Source: Clostridiaceae bacterium
GTDB lineage: Bacteria > Bacillota > Clostridia > Oscillospirales > Acutalibacteraceae
Direction of reading: 5' to 3'
NCBI GenBank assembly: GCA_016282855.1
Contig: JAEELT010000010.1
Coordinates: forward strand, 1 to 36,111
Length of the DNA: 36,111 nucleotides
Below are positions 7,916-14,599 of the stretch, one piece after another; the stretch's first letter is position 1; each line of letters opens with the position of its first letter. The notes beneath the pieces are model-generated. The model ran no database searches, was not told the origin of the DNA, and saw nothing but the letters and a program-made list of their open reading frames with translations. Both the position numbers and the translations under genes were made by a program.

Positions 7916-9025
7916 ATGAAGTTCATCTGCAATACTTATGATTTATCTGAGGCCTGTCAGATAGTTCAGAGAGCCGCGTCCGCAAAGACAGCTCTTCCGT
8001 CTGTTGAAGGTATCTTGCTCACAGCGGAAAACAGCAAACTTACTCTGACCGGTTATGATCTTGAAATGGGTATTATAACTGAGATTCCCTGCTCTTCATC
8101 CGAAGACGGCAGTATAGTTATCAACGCCCATATGCTCAGTGAGACTTTAAGAAAGCTTCCCGCGGAAAAAGTTACCGTGGATGCCGATGCCAGGCAGATA
8201 GCCACCATAGAAAGCGGAGAGTTCAAGACCACAATAATCGGAATGAACGCGGAGGATTATCCTGAGCTTCCTTCCGTTACCAGGGGTTATGATGTGGAGA
8301 TAAGCCAGAAGATACTCAAGGATATGATCCGCAAGACTATTTTCTCCGCAGCGGTAAAAGACAGCAAAGTTGTTCACACGGGTGTGAAGTTTGAAATAGA
8401 AACGGGTCACATACGCCTTGTCGCAGTGGACGGCGTACGTCTCGCAATAAGAAATGAAAATATAGATTATTCCGGCGAGGAGCTCACCTTTGTTGTGCCG
8501 GCAAAAACTCTTTCCGAAGTAGTGAAGCTTCTCGGCGATGAGGATGAAAAAATAAAGCTTTCCGTGGGCACAAGGCACATTACATTCTCAATCGGAGCTT
8601 ATTACATTATTTCGAGGCTTCTTGACGGTGAATTTCTTAACTACAAGTCAGCCATTCCCTCGGCGGCAAAGACCATAGCCAAGGTTGAAACGGCAAAGTT
8701 TCTTGACAGTATAGACAGAACATCGCTTATTATCACCGACAGAATCAAGAGCCCCATCAAGTGTGTTTTTGCAGATGACAGCATAGTAATGTCAAGTAAC
8801 GCGTCAATAGGCGCTTCAAACGACAAGATTTCAGCCGAAATCACCGGCGAGGATATTACTGTCGGTTTTAATAATAAATATATGATTGACGCGCTCAGAG
8901 TATGCGACACCGATGAAATAAAAATCATGCTCAACAGCCCGGTTGCTCCCATACTTGTAGTGCCGGTAGAGGGCGATGAATTTATTTTCCTTATTCTCCC
9001 CGTGAGGCTGAAGAATGAAAATTAA
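7916..9025 (+). CDS. dnaN: DNA polymerase III beta sliding clamp
   Basis: The 369-residue protein has the three-fold clamp architecture. The N-terminal MKFICNTYDLSEACQIVQRA, the central GVKFEIETGHIRLVAVDGVRLAIR, and the C-terminal NSPVAPILVVPVEGDEFIFLILPVRL are characteristic. It forms the ring that tethers DNA polymerase and binds partner clamp motifs. GGAGGAAG lies 5-6 nt before the ATG. It heads a dnaN-rlbA-recF block and overlaps rlbA by 11 bp. dnaA does not precede it. Confidence 0.97.
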   Translation: MKFICNTYDLSEACQIVQRAASAKTALPSVEGILLTAENSKLTLTGYDLEMGIITEIPCSSSEDGSIVINAHMLSETLRKLPAEKVTVDADARQIATIESGEFKTTIIGMNAEDYPELPSVTRGYDVEISQKILKDMIRKTIFSAAVKDSKVVHTGVKFEIETGHIRLVAVDGVRLAIRNENIDYSGEELTFVVPAKTLSEVVKLLGDEDEKIKLSVGTRHITFSIGAYYIISRLLDGEFLNYKSAIPSAAKTIAKVETAKFLDSIDRTSLIITDRIKSPIKCVFADDSIVMSSNASIGASNDKISAEITGEDITVGFNNKYMIDALRVCDTDEIKIMLNSPVAPILVVPVEGDEFIFLILPVRLKNEN

Positions 9026-9254
9026 AGTCAGAGTTGCCGAAAAGCAGGAAATACATAAAAAGATAAATACCGAATTTGTAAAGCTTGACGCTTTTCTGAA
9101 GCTCAATGACGCTGTGCAGACCGGAGGCCACGCAAAGCTCGTGATTCAGGGCGGAGAGGTTAAGGTAAACGGAGAAACCTGCCTGCTCAGGGGCAAAAAA
9201 ATAAGAAAAGGCGACAGAGTCGAATTCGAAAGAAAAATCTATATAGCAGAATAA
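9015..9254 (+). CDS. rlbA: S4-domain RNA-binding protein RlbA/YaaA
   Basis: This 79-residue protein is an S4 RNA-binding domain with the signature FVKLDAFLKLNDAVQTGGHAK followed by IQGGEVKVNGETCLLRGKKIRKGDRVEF. The small dnaN-recF intervening gene of Firmicutes (yaaA, now rlbA) belongs to this family and is thought to act in ribosome assembly. Its start overlaps the end of dnaN, so translation is probably coupled. An inverted repeat begins 6 bp after its stop and covers the recF start. Confidence 0.92.
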   Translation: MKIKVRVAEKQEIHKKINTEFVKLDAFLKLNDAVQTGGHAKLVIQGGEVKVNGETCLLRGKKIRKGDRVEFERKIYIAE

Positions 9255-9260
9255 TAAAAG

Positions 9261-9302
9261 AGAGGAATGGTGATATAAATGATAATATTGAACCATTCCT
9301 CT
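9261..9302 (+). promoter_or_regulatory. Inverted repeat enclosing the recF ribosome binding site and start codon
   Basis: AGAGGAATGGT (9261-9271) and ACCATTCCTCT (9292-9302) are perfect 11-bp arms. The 20-nt AT-rich loop holds the recF ATG at 9279. The Shine-Dalgarno-like GAGG lies in the 5' arm, and the 3' arm is inside recF coding sequence (codons for NHSS). In mRNA this would hide the ribosome binding site. The role is inferred from position only. Confidence 0.65.
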
Positions 9303-10373
9303 TTTAATTTCAGAAATATTGAAAAGTGCAGCATTGAGCCGCACACCGAGATGAATATAATCTACGGCGAAAACGGTCAGGGCAAAACAAACCTTATTGA
9401 AAGCATCTGGATGATGACGGGTTTTTACTCTTTCCGCGCGAGAAAAAACATTCAGCTGATAAGACAGGGCAACGAGCAGGCAAAAATACAAACGGAGTTT
9501 TATTCATCCGGCAGAAACCAGAGAGCTGAGCTCATAATCGGAAACAAAAAGGAGCTGACTCTCAACGAAGTGAAAGAGGAGAGCCCGAGAGCGATGATGG
9601 GCACATTTCCCGTGGTTGTTTTTTCACCGTCAACTCTCGGAATTGTCAGAGACGGCCCGGCTGAAAGAAGAAAAATGCTCGACATAGGCATAAGTCAGAT
9701 TAAGCCGAATTATGCCGTGCTTATGAGCAAATATCTGAGAGTGGTTGATCAGAGAAATGTGCTTTTGAAAAAATTCGGGGAAAAAAGCGCCCGGATGGAG
9801 GATTATTTCGCTCCCTGGAATGAAGAGCTTGCCTCTCTCGGAGCAAAAATAATAAAATACCGGCTTGATTACACGGAAAAGCTGTATGAATACGCCTCGG
9901 ATATTTATTCCGGAATAAGCTCGGGCAGGGAGAGTTTCACATTTTATTACAGTTTTTCAAGAGATAATAACGACGAAAACGAAATAAAGGACAGGCTTGT
10001 AAAAGAGATTGAAAAGAGCTTTGAGAGTGATATAAAGAGAAGCTATACGGGAGCCGGACCGCACGCACACGACCTGATACTCAGCCTTGACGGCAGAGAC
10101 GCGAGGATGTACGCCTCACAGGGTCAGCAGCGCTCGTGCGCCCTCGCTCTGAAGCTCAGCGAAGCGCAGATAACCGAAAATGTAACGGGCGAAAGCCCCG
10201 CGGTGCTGCTTGATGATGTTATGAGCGAGCTCGATGAAGGCAGGCAGAAATTCATATTGAATTTTCTTGATAAAAGGCAGGTATTCATCACCTGCTGTGA
10301 GCCGTCAACTTTACTCAGAAAAGAGAGAGGCAAAGTTTTTGAAGTAAAAAACGGCGAAGTAAAAGAGCTGTAA
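9279..10373 (+). CDS. recF: Recombination and repair protein RecF
   Basis: The 364-residue SMC-like ATPase shows Walker A GENGQGKTNLIE (about residues 31-42), the ABC signature ASQGQQRSCALALKLSEAQ, and Walker B VLLDDVMSELD. RecF recognises single/double-strand junctions at stalled forks and works with RecO and RecR. The FNFRNIEKCSIEP N-terminus and length fit the family. It follows rlbA after 24 bp, and its initiation region lies inside the 11-bp inverted repeat described separately, suggesting translational control. Confidence 0.96.
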   Translation: MIILNHSSFNFRNIEKCSIEPHTEMNIIYGENGQGKTNLIESIWMMTGFYSFRARKNIQLIRQGNEQAKIQTEFYSSGRNQRAELIIGNKKELTLNEVKEESPRAMMGTFPVVVFSPSTLGIVRDGPAERRKMLDIGISQIKPNYAVLMSKYLRVVDQRNVLLKKFGEKSARMEDYFAPWNEELASLGAKIIKYRLDYTEKLYEYASDIYSGISSGRESFTFYYSFSRDNNDENEIKDRLVKEIEKSFESDIKRSYTGAGPHAHDLILSLDGRDARMYASQGQQRSCALALKLSEAQITENVTGESPAVLLDDVMSELDEGRQKFILNFLDKRQVFITCCEPSTLLRKERGKVFEVKNGEVKEL

Positions 10374-10388
10374 GAAAGGACGGATATT

Positions 10389-11156
10389 ATGAGTTTTTCA
10401 TTCTTTTTCAAAATGCTGACGGTGATAATTATGTCACTGACAACTGTTTTTTCATCCTCGTCACAGGTAAAAATGATAGGCCACAGAGGTCACAGCATGC
10501 CCTACCCCGAGAATACCGCCATGGCGTTTGAGCAGGCGGCAAAGCACGGATTTGCCGGGGCAGAAACAGATGTGAGAGTGACAAGTGACGGAGTTTATGT
10601 CACAAACCATAACAGCAGCGTGGTGCTTAAGGACGGCACAGAGCTTGAAATTGCCGAAAACACATATAAAGAGCTCACGGCTCAGCCTCTCAAAACGAGC
10701 AAAACCGCAAAGGATGTCTATCTCTGCACATTCAAAGAGTATCTCGAAATTATGCGCGATAATGATATGATATGCTTTATCGAGCTTAAGGGCGAATTTG
10801 ATGACGGGCAGATAAATGAGATATTCACAATGGCGGGTGAAGTTTACAATCTTGAAAAATGTATACTGCAGTCATTTGAGTTTGATAATCTTGTGAAGGC
10901 TCACGAGCAGTTTCCCGATTTGCGCATTATGCTTACATACGACGAAACGGACAAGAGCTATGTGAAATGCTTTGAATACGGTTTTTCAATCGACGCTTCT
11001 TATACGGTTGTTGACGAAGAGATGGTTGAAGCCTTCCACTCAAGAGGGCTTGAGGTTGCGGCCTACACAGCCAACGAATTCTTTGTGCTCAGCTATCTCA
11101 AGGCGCTTGGAGTGGATTATGTTGAATCCGACCTGCTCGGAGGGGCGTTTGCCTGA
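10389..11156 (+). CDS. Glycerophosphodiester phosphodiesterase, exported
   Basis: The 255-residue protein starts with a hydrophobic, signal-peptide-like segment (residues 4-24), then the GDPD barrel: IGHRGHSMPYPENTAMAFEQA carries the catalytic HRG and ENT motifs, ETDVRVTSDG carries metal ligands, and FIELKG, LQSFEFDNL and VDYVESDLLGG mark later strands. The family hydrolyses glycerophosphodiesters to glycerol-3-phosphate and an alcohol, and the N-terminus suggests action outside the membrane. The gene sits between recF and remB, where a housekeeping gene would be expected, and it overlaps remB by 1 bp. Confidence 0.9.
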   Translation: MSFSFFFKMLTVIIMSLTTVFSSSSQVKMIGHRGHSMPYPENTAMAFEQAAKHGFAGAETDVRVTSDGVYVTNHNSSVVLKDGTELEIAENTYKELTAQPLKTSKTAKDVYLCTFKEYLEIMRDNDMICFIELKGEFDDGQINEIFTMAGEVYNLEKCILQSFEFDNLVKAHEQFPDLRIMLTYDETDKSYVKCFEYGFSIDASYTVVDEEMVEAFHSRGLEVAAYTANEFFVLSYLKALGVDYVESDLLGGAFA

Positions 11157-11425
11157 TGTATCTGCATATAGGTCTTGATAAAATAATAACCTACGATGAA
11201 ATAATCGGTATTTTTGACCTTGATACAACAACGGTTGAAAAAAACACAAGGGAGTCGCTTGCCAACGCGGAAAAAGCGGGGATAGTTGAAAATGTCTGCA
11301 ACGACCTGCCCAAGTCCTTTGTTGTATGCGAAAAAAACGGAAAAAGAAAAATATATATCACTCAGCTTTCCGCCCAGACCCTCGCAAAGAGAATAGAAAC
11401 GCCGCTTTCACAGAAACAGCTGTGA
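11156..11425 (+). CDS. remB: RemB-like extracellular matrix regulator (DUF370)
   Basis: The 89-residue protein begins MYLHIGLDKIITYDEIIGIFDLDTTT and later has LPKSFVV and KIYITQLSAQTLAKR, matching the DUF370 family in which B. subtilis YaaB/RemB lies directly after recF. RemA/RemB proteins in Bacillus influence biofilm matrix gene expression, and whether this holds here is unknown. Position two genes after recF supports the RemB assignment over RemA. gyrB-gyrA, which often follow, are absent. The next feature is a convergent terminator. Confidence 0.88.
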   Translation: MYLHIGLDKIITYDEIIGIFDLDTTTVEKNTRESLANAEKAGIVENVCNDLPKSFVVCEKNGKRKIYITQLSAQTLAKRIETPLSQKQL

Positions 11426-11473
11426 TATACATTTGTTAAATAAAAGCGGTTATATAACAGAATAAATAATAAT

Positions 11474-11503
11474 CCGTCCCGCGGCATTACTGCAGCGGGA
11501 CGG
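11474..11503. terminator. Convergent bidirectional terminator after remB
   Basis: CCGTCCCGC and GCGGGACGG form a 9-bp stem with a 12-nt loop, followed on + by AAATTTTTA. It separates the + strand dnaN-remB block from the - strand gene ending at 11523 and may serve both. Confidence 0.85.
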
Positions 11504-11522
11504 AAATTTTTACTTTGCTTAT

Positions 11523-12299
11523 TTATTTTGAGTTTGTTTCATTTTCAATCAGGGCGTTGATGTCATTTTTGCCTCTGTGCCTGTACGGGAAAAAGCGGAG
11601 CACCGCAAACATTATAAAGCCGCCCACAAAGTTCATAACTATATCGCACATTGTGTCCATAAGCGGAAATCTCTGTGCGAAAAGCTCCATATCGGAGAAG
11701 GGGAACATGCAGAATATATTCTCGATTTTTCCGCCGGCTTCCGCAAGGGCGTTCTGCAGATTCCAGTGCTGAGCGTCGCCGCCGAAAAACTGGTCATATA
11801 CAAACTCAAACAGCTCCCAGCCGCTCGCGAGCACAAAGCCGAAGCCGAGCGAGCAGAGCGAGGCAATCTGCGCGGGGCAGGTCTTTTTGATTTTGAGCTG
11901 GGTGGCGCAGACATATTCGTAGCCGATATATACGCCTTCGGCAGTGCCGGTCGCGTGCAGAATTTTATCAAACATCGGCAGCGAATAATAAAGGTTCAGA
12001 TAAGCGCCGCCGAATGAGCCGAGGAGAAAGCCGAGCGCGGTGATATTCTGAAAGCGCGGGGAAAACAGACGAAGCTTGCTGTTTTTCGGGAAAAACTGGA
12101 TTATCTCATAGGCAAACATACCCACGAGGTTGGCCGCAATCTGAATGGGGGGGTTGCTTCCGCTGTAATCCTTGCCGTTTATGATGGTATCAATAAGGGC
12201 GTAAATCATAAGCCCCCTGAGAATCCACCAGTAAACCAGCTCGCTTTTTTTAACATTTTTGAATATGCGTGAAAAGTAGTCTTTGAAGTAGTTTATCAT
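11523..12299 (-). CDS. YjdF-like (DUF2238) integral membrane protein
   Basis: This 258-residue protein has about six hydrophobic segments and the pattern FDKILHATGTAEG, SGWELFEFVYDQFFGG and LMDTMCDIVMNFVGGFIMF, where conserved His, Glu and Asp residues lie at membrane boundaries as in the DUF2238/YjdF family. Its function is not known. The C-terminus is basic and cytoplasmic-looking. It lies 19 bp downstream of the phosphodiesterase-LamG gene on the same strand, so the two are probably co-transcribed. The family assignment rests on motif layout rather than on a search. Confidence 0.7.
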   Translation of the reverse strand: MINYFKDYFSRIFKNVKKSELVYWWILRGLMIYALIDTIINGKDYSGSNPPIQIAANLVGMFAYEIIQFFPKNSKLRLFSPRFQNITALGFLLGSFGGAYLNLYYSLPMFDKILHATGTAEGVYIGYEYVCATQLKIKKTCPAQIASLCSLGFGFVLASGWELFEFVYDQFFGGDAQHWNLQNALAEAGGKIENIFCMFPFSDMELFAQRFPLMDTMCDIVMNFVGGFIMFAVLRFFPYRHRGKNDINALIENETNSK

Positions 12300-12318
12300 T
12301 TTATTTCTCCTTAAAGGA

Positions 12319-13866
12319 TTAGTTGCTGTAATACCTCTTCAGCTTTTCAACCTCCTGCGCGGTGAGCGCCTTACCGGCAATGATAAGGTCGTCCATACGG
12401 AAAGTCAAACCGCGGCTGCGGTTAAAATTCATATAAATATCATCGCCTGCCGCGAAAATACCGCCGCCCGCGAGAGAGTCCGCATACTCCCTGCCGATAA
12501 TGTCGGTGTGAGCGAGGGCAAAATTGAGATAACACTTTGTTTCGCCTGTATCTGTGTCAAAGGTAAGCGTGATATGCACAGGGCCGCTGAAGCCGTCCGC
12601 TCCGAAGGCGGTTACGGTGTCCGTATCATCGCTTCCGCTGCCGTATTGCACTTTTACGGAGTGGTTTCTCAGGATTACGCTGAAGCCTTTTTCCTGATGC
12701 CTGCCGTGCTCCGGGCTCTTTGTGCCCATTACGCAGATATCATCACAGATGTCTTTATCCACAAGCAGCCAGAAAGCGAGCGAAAAGCTGCCGCCGAGAG
12801 GAGCGTTTTCGATAATTATGCCTCCGGTCGCTCCGAATTCGGCAATGCTACCCTCCACACCGTTTGTGTAAAACTTCACGTGGCCGTTTTCGGCAGGGGA
12901 GCAGTTTCCGCTCTCATCGGTAAGGCTGTTTTCAAAGCCCATACGCAGCTTAATGCTGCTGCCGAAGAGCTCACCGAGACCTCCGGGAGCGTCAAACGGT
13001 ATATGCGGCACCTGCTCAATAACGGGAGCGGGCGGGGGAGTGATATACTCCTTTTTATAATCTTCAAACACTCCGGCGGGCACCTGAGAGGTATAGCCTC
13101 CGGGGGTGTATCTGGGTATATCGAGCCCGAAAGCGTAGAGCACAAGGGCGGAAATATCCTTTGTAACCGCATATGGGATGGTTTCTCCGGTAACACCTCT
13201 GCCGGATATGCCGAAGAATATTTTTTTCTCTGTGTCGTGCCAGCCTCCGTGACCGCGTATGTAGCCGCCGTGGTCGGCAAGGCAGATAAACAGCGTGTCG
13301 TCGGCTATGCCGGCGGATACATAGGCGTCATATATTTTACCTACAAGAGAGTCGATTTTTTCAATGCAGTCAAGGTGACCCTGTTCACCGTAGCCGCAGC
13401 TGTGGCCCGCGCCGTCAACATCGTCAAGCTGAACAAAGAGGAAGTCCGGCTTTTTTGCAACGCAGCGCGTGATTTTCTCTGTGAGAGCGGTGTCATCATC
13501 CGCCGTTTCCTTGATTACGCCTATGCCGTCCTCAACTATGCCGATGTTTATCGGGTTCCAGTTTACTATTGAGGCGAGCAACGCCTCCGGGTAAGCATCG
13601 CGTATTCTTCTGAAAACCGAGGGAAAGCGGTCATTATTATAGGGATGAACGCAGATGTAGCCGTTTGTAAGATTGTGAACAGCGGGGTCAACGCCTATGA
13701 GCATGCCTCCCCAGTTTTCCGCGCTGATGGTGGGGTCCATGCTGTAGGCCTCATAGGTCACGGCGCCGTTTGCGAATATACGGTCCATACAGGGGGTGTT
13801 TGCTTCTTTGTTGAAATTGCCCATACCGTCAATTCCGATAACCGCTGTATGAGAAAATCTTTTCAT
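12319..13866 (-). CDS. Alkaline-phosphatase-superfamily phosphodiesterase with C-terminal LamG-like domain
   Basis: The 515-residue protein has an N-terminal type I phosphodiesterase/nucleotide pyrophosphatase-like domain. AVIGIDGMGNF provides a metal Asp, MDPTISAENWGG a candidate nucleophile Thr/Ser, FVQLDDVDGAGHSCGYG and ADHGGYIRGHGGWHD further metal ligands. Residues from about 300 to the end look like a concanavalin A/LamG fold (FSLAFWLLV, VHITLTFDTDTGETKCYLN, MDDLIIAGKALTAQEVEKLKRYY). No signal peptide is visible, which is odd because LamG domains usually act outside the cell. The substrate is unknown. GGCGGTG lies 6 nt before the ATG. Confidence 0.8.
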   Translation of the reverse strand: MKRFSHTAVIGIDGMGNFNKEANTPCMDRIFANGAVTYEAYSMDPTISAENWGGMLIGVDPAVHNLTNGYICVHPYNNDRFPSVFRRIRDAYPEALLASIVNWNPINIGIVEDGIGVIKETADDDTALTEKITRCVAKKPDFLFVQLDDVDGAGHSCGYGEQGHLDCIEKIDSLVGKIYDAYVSAGIADDTLFICLADHGGYIRGHGGWHDTEKKIFFGISGRGVTGETIPYAVTKDISALVLYAFGLDIPRYTPGGYTSQVPAGVFEDYKKEYITPPPAPVIEQVPHIPFDAPGGLGELFGSSIKLRMGFENSLTDESGNCSPAENGHVKFYTNGVEGSIAEFGATGGIIIENAPLGGSFSLAFWLLVDKDICDDICVMGTKSPEHGRHQEKGFSVILRNHSVKVQYGSGSDDTDTVTAFGADGFSGPVHITLTFDTDTGETKCYLNFALAHTDIIGREYADSLAGGGIFAAGDDIYMNFNRSRGLTFRMDDLIIAGKALTAQEVEKLKRYYSN

Positions 13867-13896
13867 TGTTTCACCGCCTTTTTTCTGACAAAGTAA

Positions 13897-13925
13897 ATAT
13901 TAACAGAAAACGGCTTTGCAGTCAA
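13897..13925 (-). promoter_or_regulatory. Promoter of the phosphodiesterase/YjdF-like operon
   Basis: On the - strand, TTGACT (13920-13925), a 17-bp spacer and TAATAT (13897-13902) lie 30 bp before the start codon. Confidence 0.82.
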
Positions 13926-14040
13926 GAAAATCGGCTTTTCTTAACTTATATGTAACATTTGAAAGATTAACGGGAATCGGGTTTTTCCGTGAAACGCTTT
14001 CTCCCCGAGGGGAAGGTTTTATGCACCGCATATCTTTTTT

Positions 14041-14153
14041 GCGGGCGGATAATATCCGCCCCTACGGGTTGTCTGTCATTCCTGGCCTGCCGGGGAATCT
14101 GAAAACCCTGTTTATCATGCCCTTTCGCTCACTTTGCACACTCAGGATGACAG
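14041..14153. repeat. Palindromic intergenic repeat elements
   Basis: Two adjacent elements lie here. GGGCGGAT/ATCCGCCC (14043-14061, followed by CCTACGGG) is an 8-bp palindrome. From 14073 to 14153 a segment starts CTGTCATTCCTG and ends CAGGATGACAG, near-perfect inverted ends with one extra base, around GC-rich sequence. Both have the look of dispersed non-coding repeats found between genes in Clostridia. No coding frame here is credible. Confidence 0.55.
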
Positions 14154-14170
14154 AATAATTCAGAAAAGAA

Positions 14171-14353
14171 AAAACAACGCAATTTGCGAGCGAAGACAGT
14201 ATCGGGATACGGCAAAGGACGGAAAGAGCCGAAAACAGACAAAAAATATATTCCGAAAATTTCACTTAATCAAAGCTGAAAAAAGAAGTACGAGTTTAAA
14301 ACCCGTACTTCATAATTACTCTTTGTCTGTTTGTTTTTCGCCTTTTATGCGAC
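14171..14353. repeat. 183-nt structured repeat unit, copy A
   Basis: The first 43 nt (14171-14213) match copy B except for one G/A change at 14205, and the last 20 nt (14334-14353) are identical to copy B. The middle has diverged but keeps the same length and layout: an imperfect 27-nt hairpin at 14285-14311 (arms GAAGTACG/CGTACTTC), enclosed by ACAGACAAA near 14245 and TTTGTCTGT near 14324. On the - strand the hairpin is followed by T6, so it can act as a terminator for gpmI. Confidence 0.75.
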
Positions 14354-14410
14354 AAGCTAAGATTGCATTAACTCAGAGGCAGCGCGGGAGGTCGGAAGCA
14401 GAAAAGGATG

Positions 14411-14593
14411 AAAACAACGCAATTTGCGAGCGAAGACAGTATCGAGATACGGCGAGCGAGCAAAGGCGTTGAGAAAAGACAAAAACAACTATTCCTTATT
14501 TTAGTTAAATATAAGCAAAAAACAGGACTGCGAGTGTATAATTCGCAGTCCATTAAACTATATTGTCTTTTCGTTTTTCGCCTTTTATGCGAC
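14411..14593. repeat. 183-nt structured repeat unit, copy B
   Basis: It lies exactly 240 bp from copy A. The central 27-nt hairpin (14525-14551) has arms GGACTGCGA/TCGCAGTCC, which differ from copy A by paired substitutions. An outer inverted repeat is also present: GGCG and GAAAAGACAA near 14465-14484 pair with TTGTCTTTTC and CGCC near 14563-14582. The unit begins 7 bp beyond the gpmI stop, and on the - strand the hairpin precedes TGTTTTTT, so it is probably the first gpmI terminator. Confidence 0.75.
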
Positions 14594-14599
14594 GACCGG

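Noticed and set aside
12508-13572. Long + strand open frame opposite the phosphodiesterase gene
   Set aside because: It is antisense to a gene with clear catalytic motifs, ribosome binding site and promoter; its translation has no recognisable domain.
13981-14000. CCGTGAAACG near 13,987 as a second parS site
   Set aside because: Only one half resembles the parS consensus; the other half does not match.
13926-14599. Open frames across the repeat region on both strands
   Set aside because: They run through palindromes and repeats, lack ribosome binding sites, and give low-complexity Arg/Lys-rich products.
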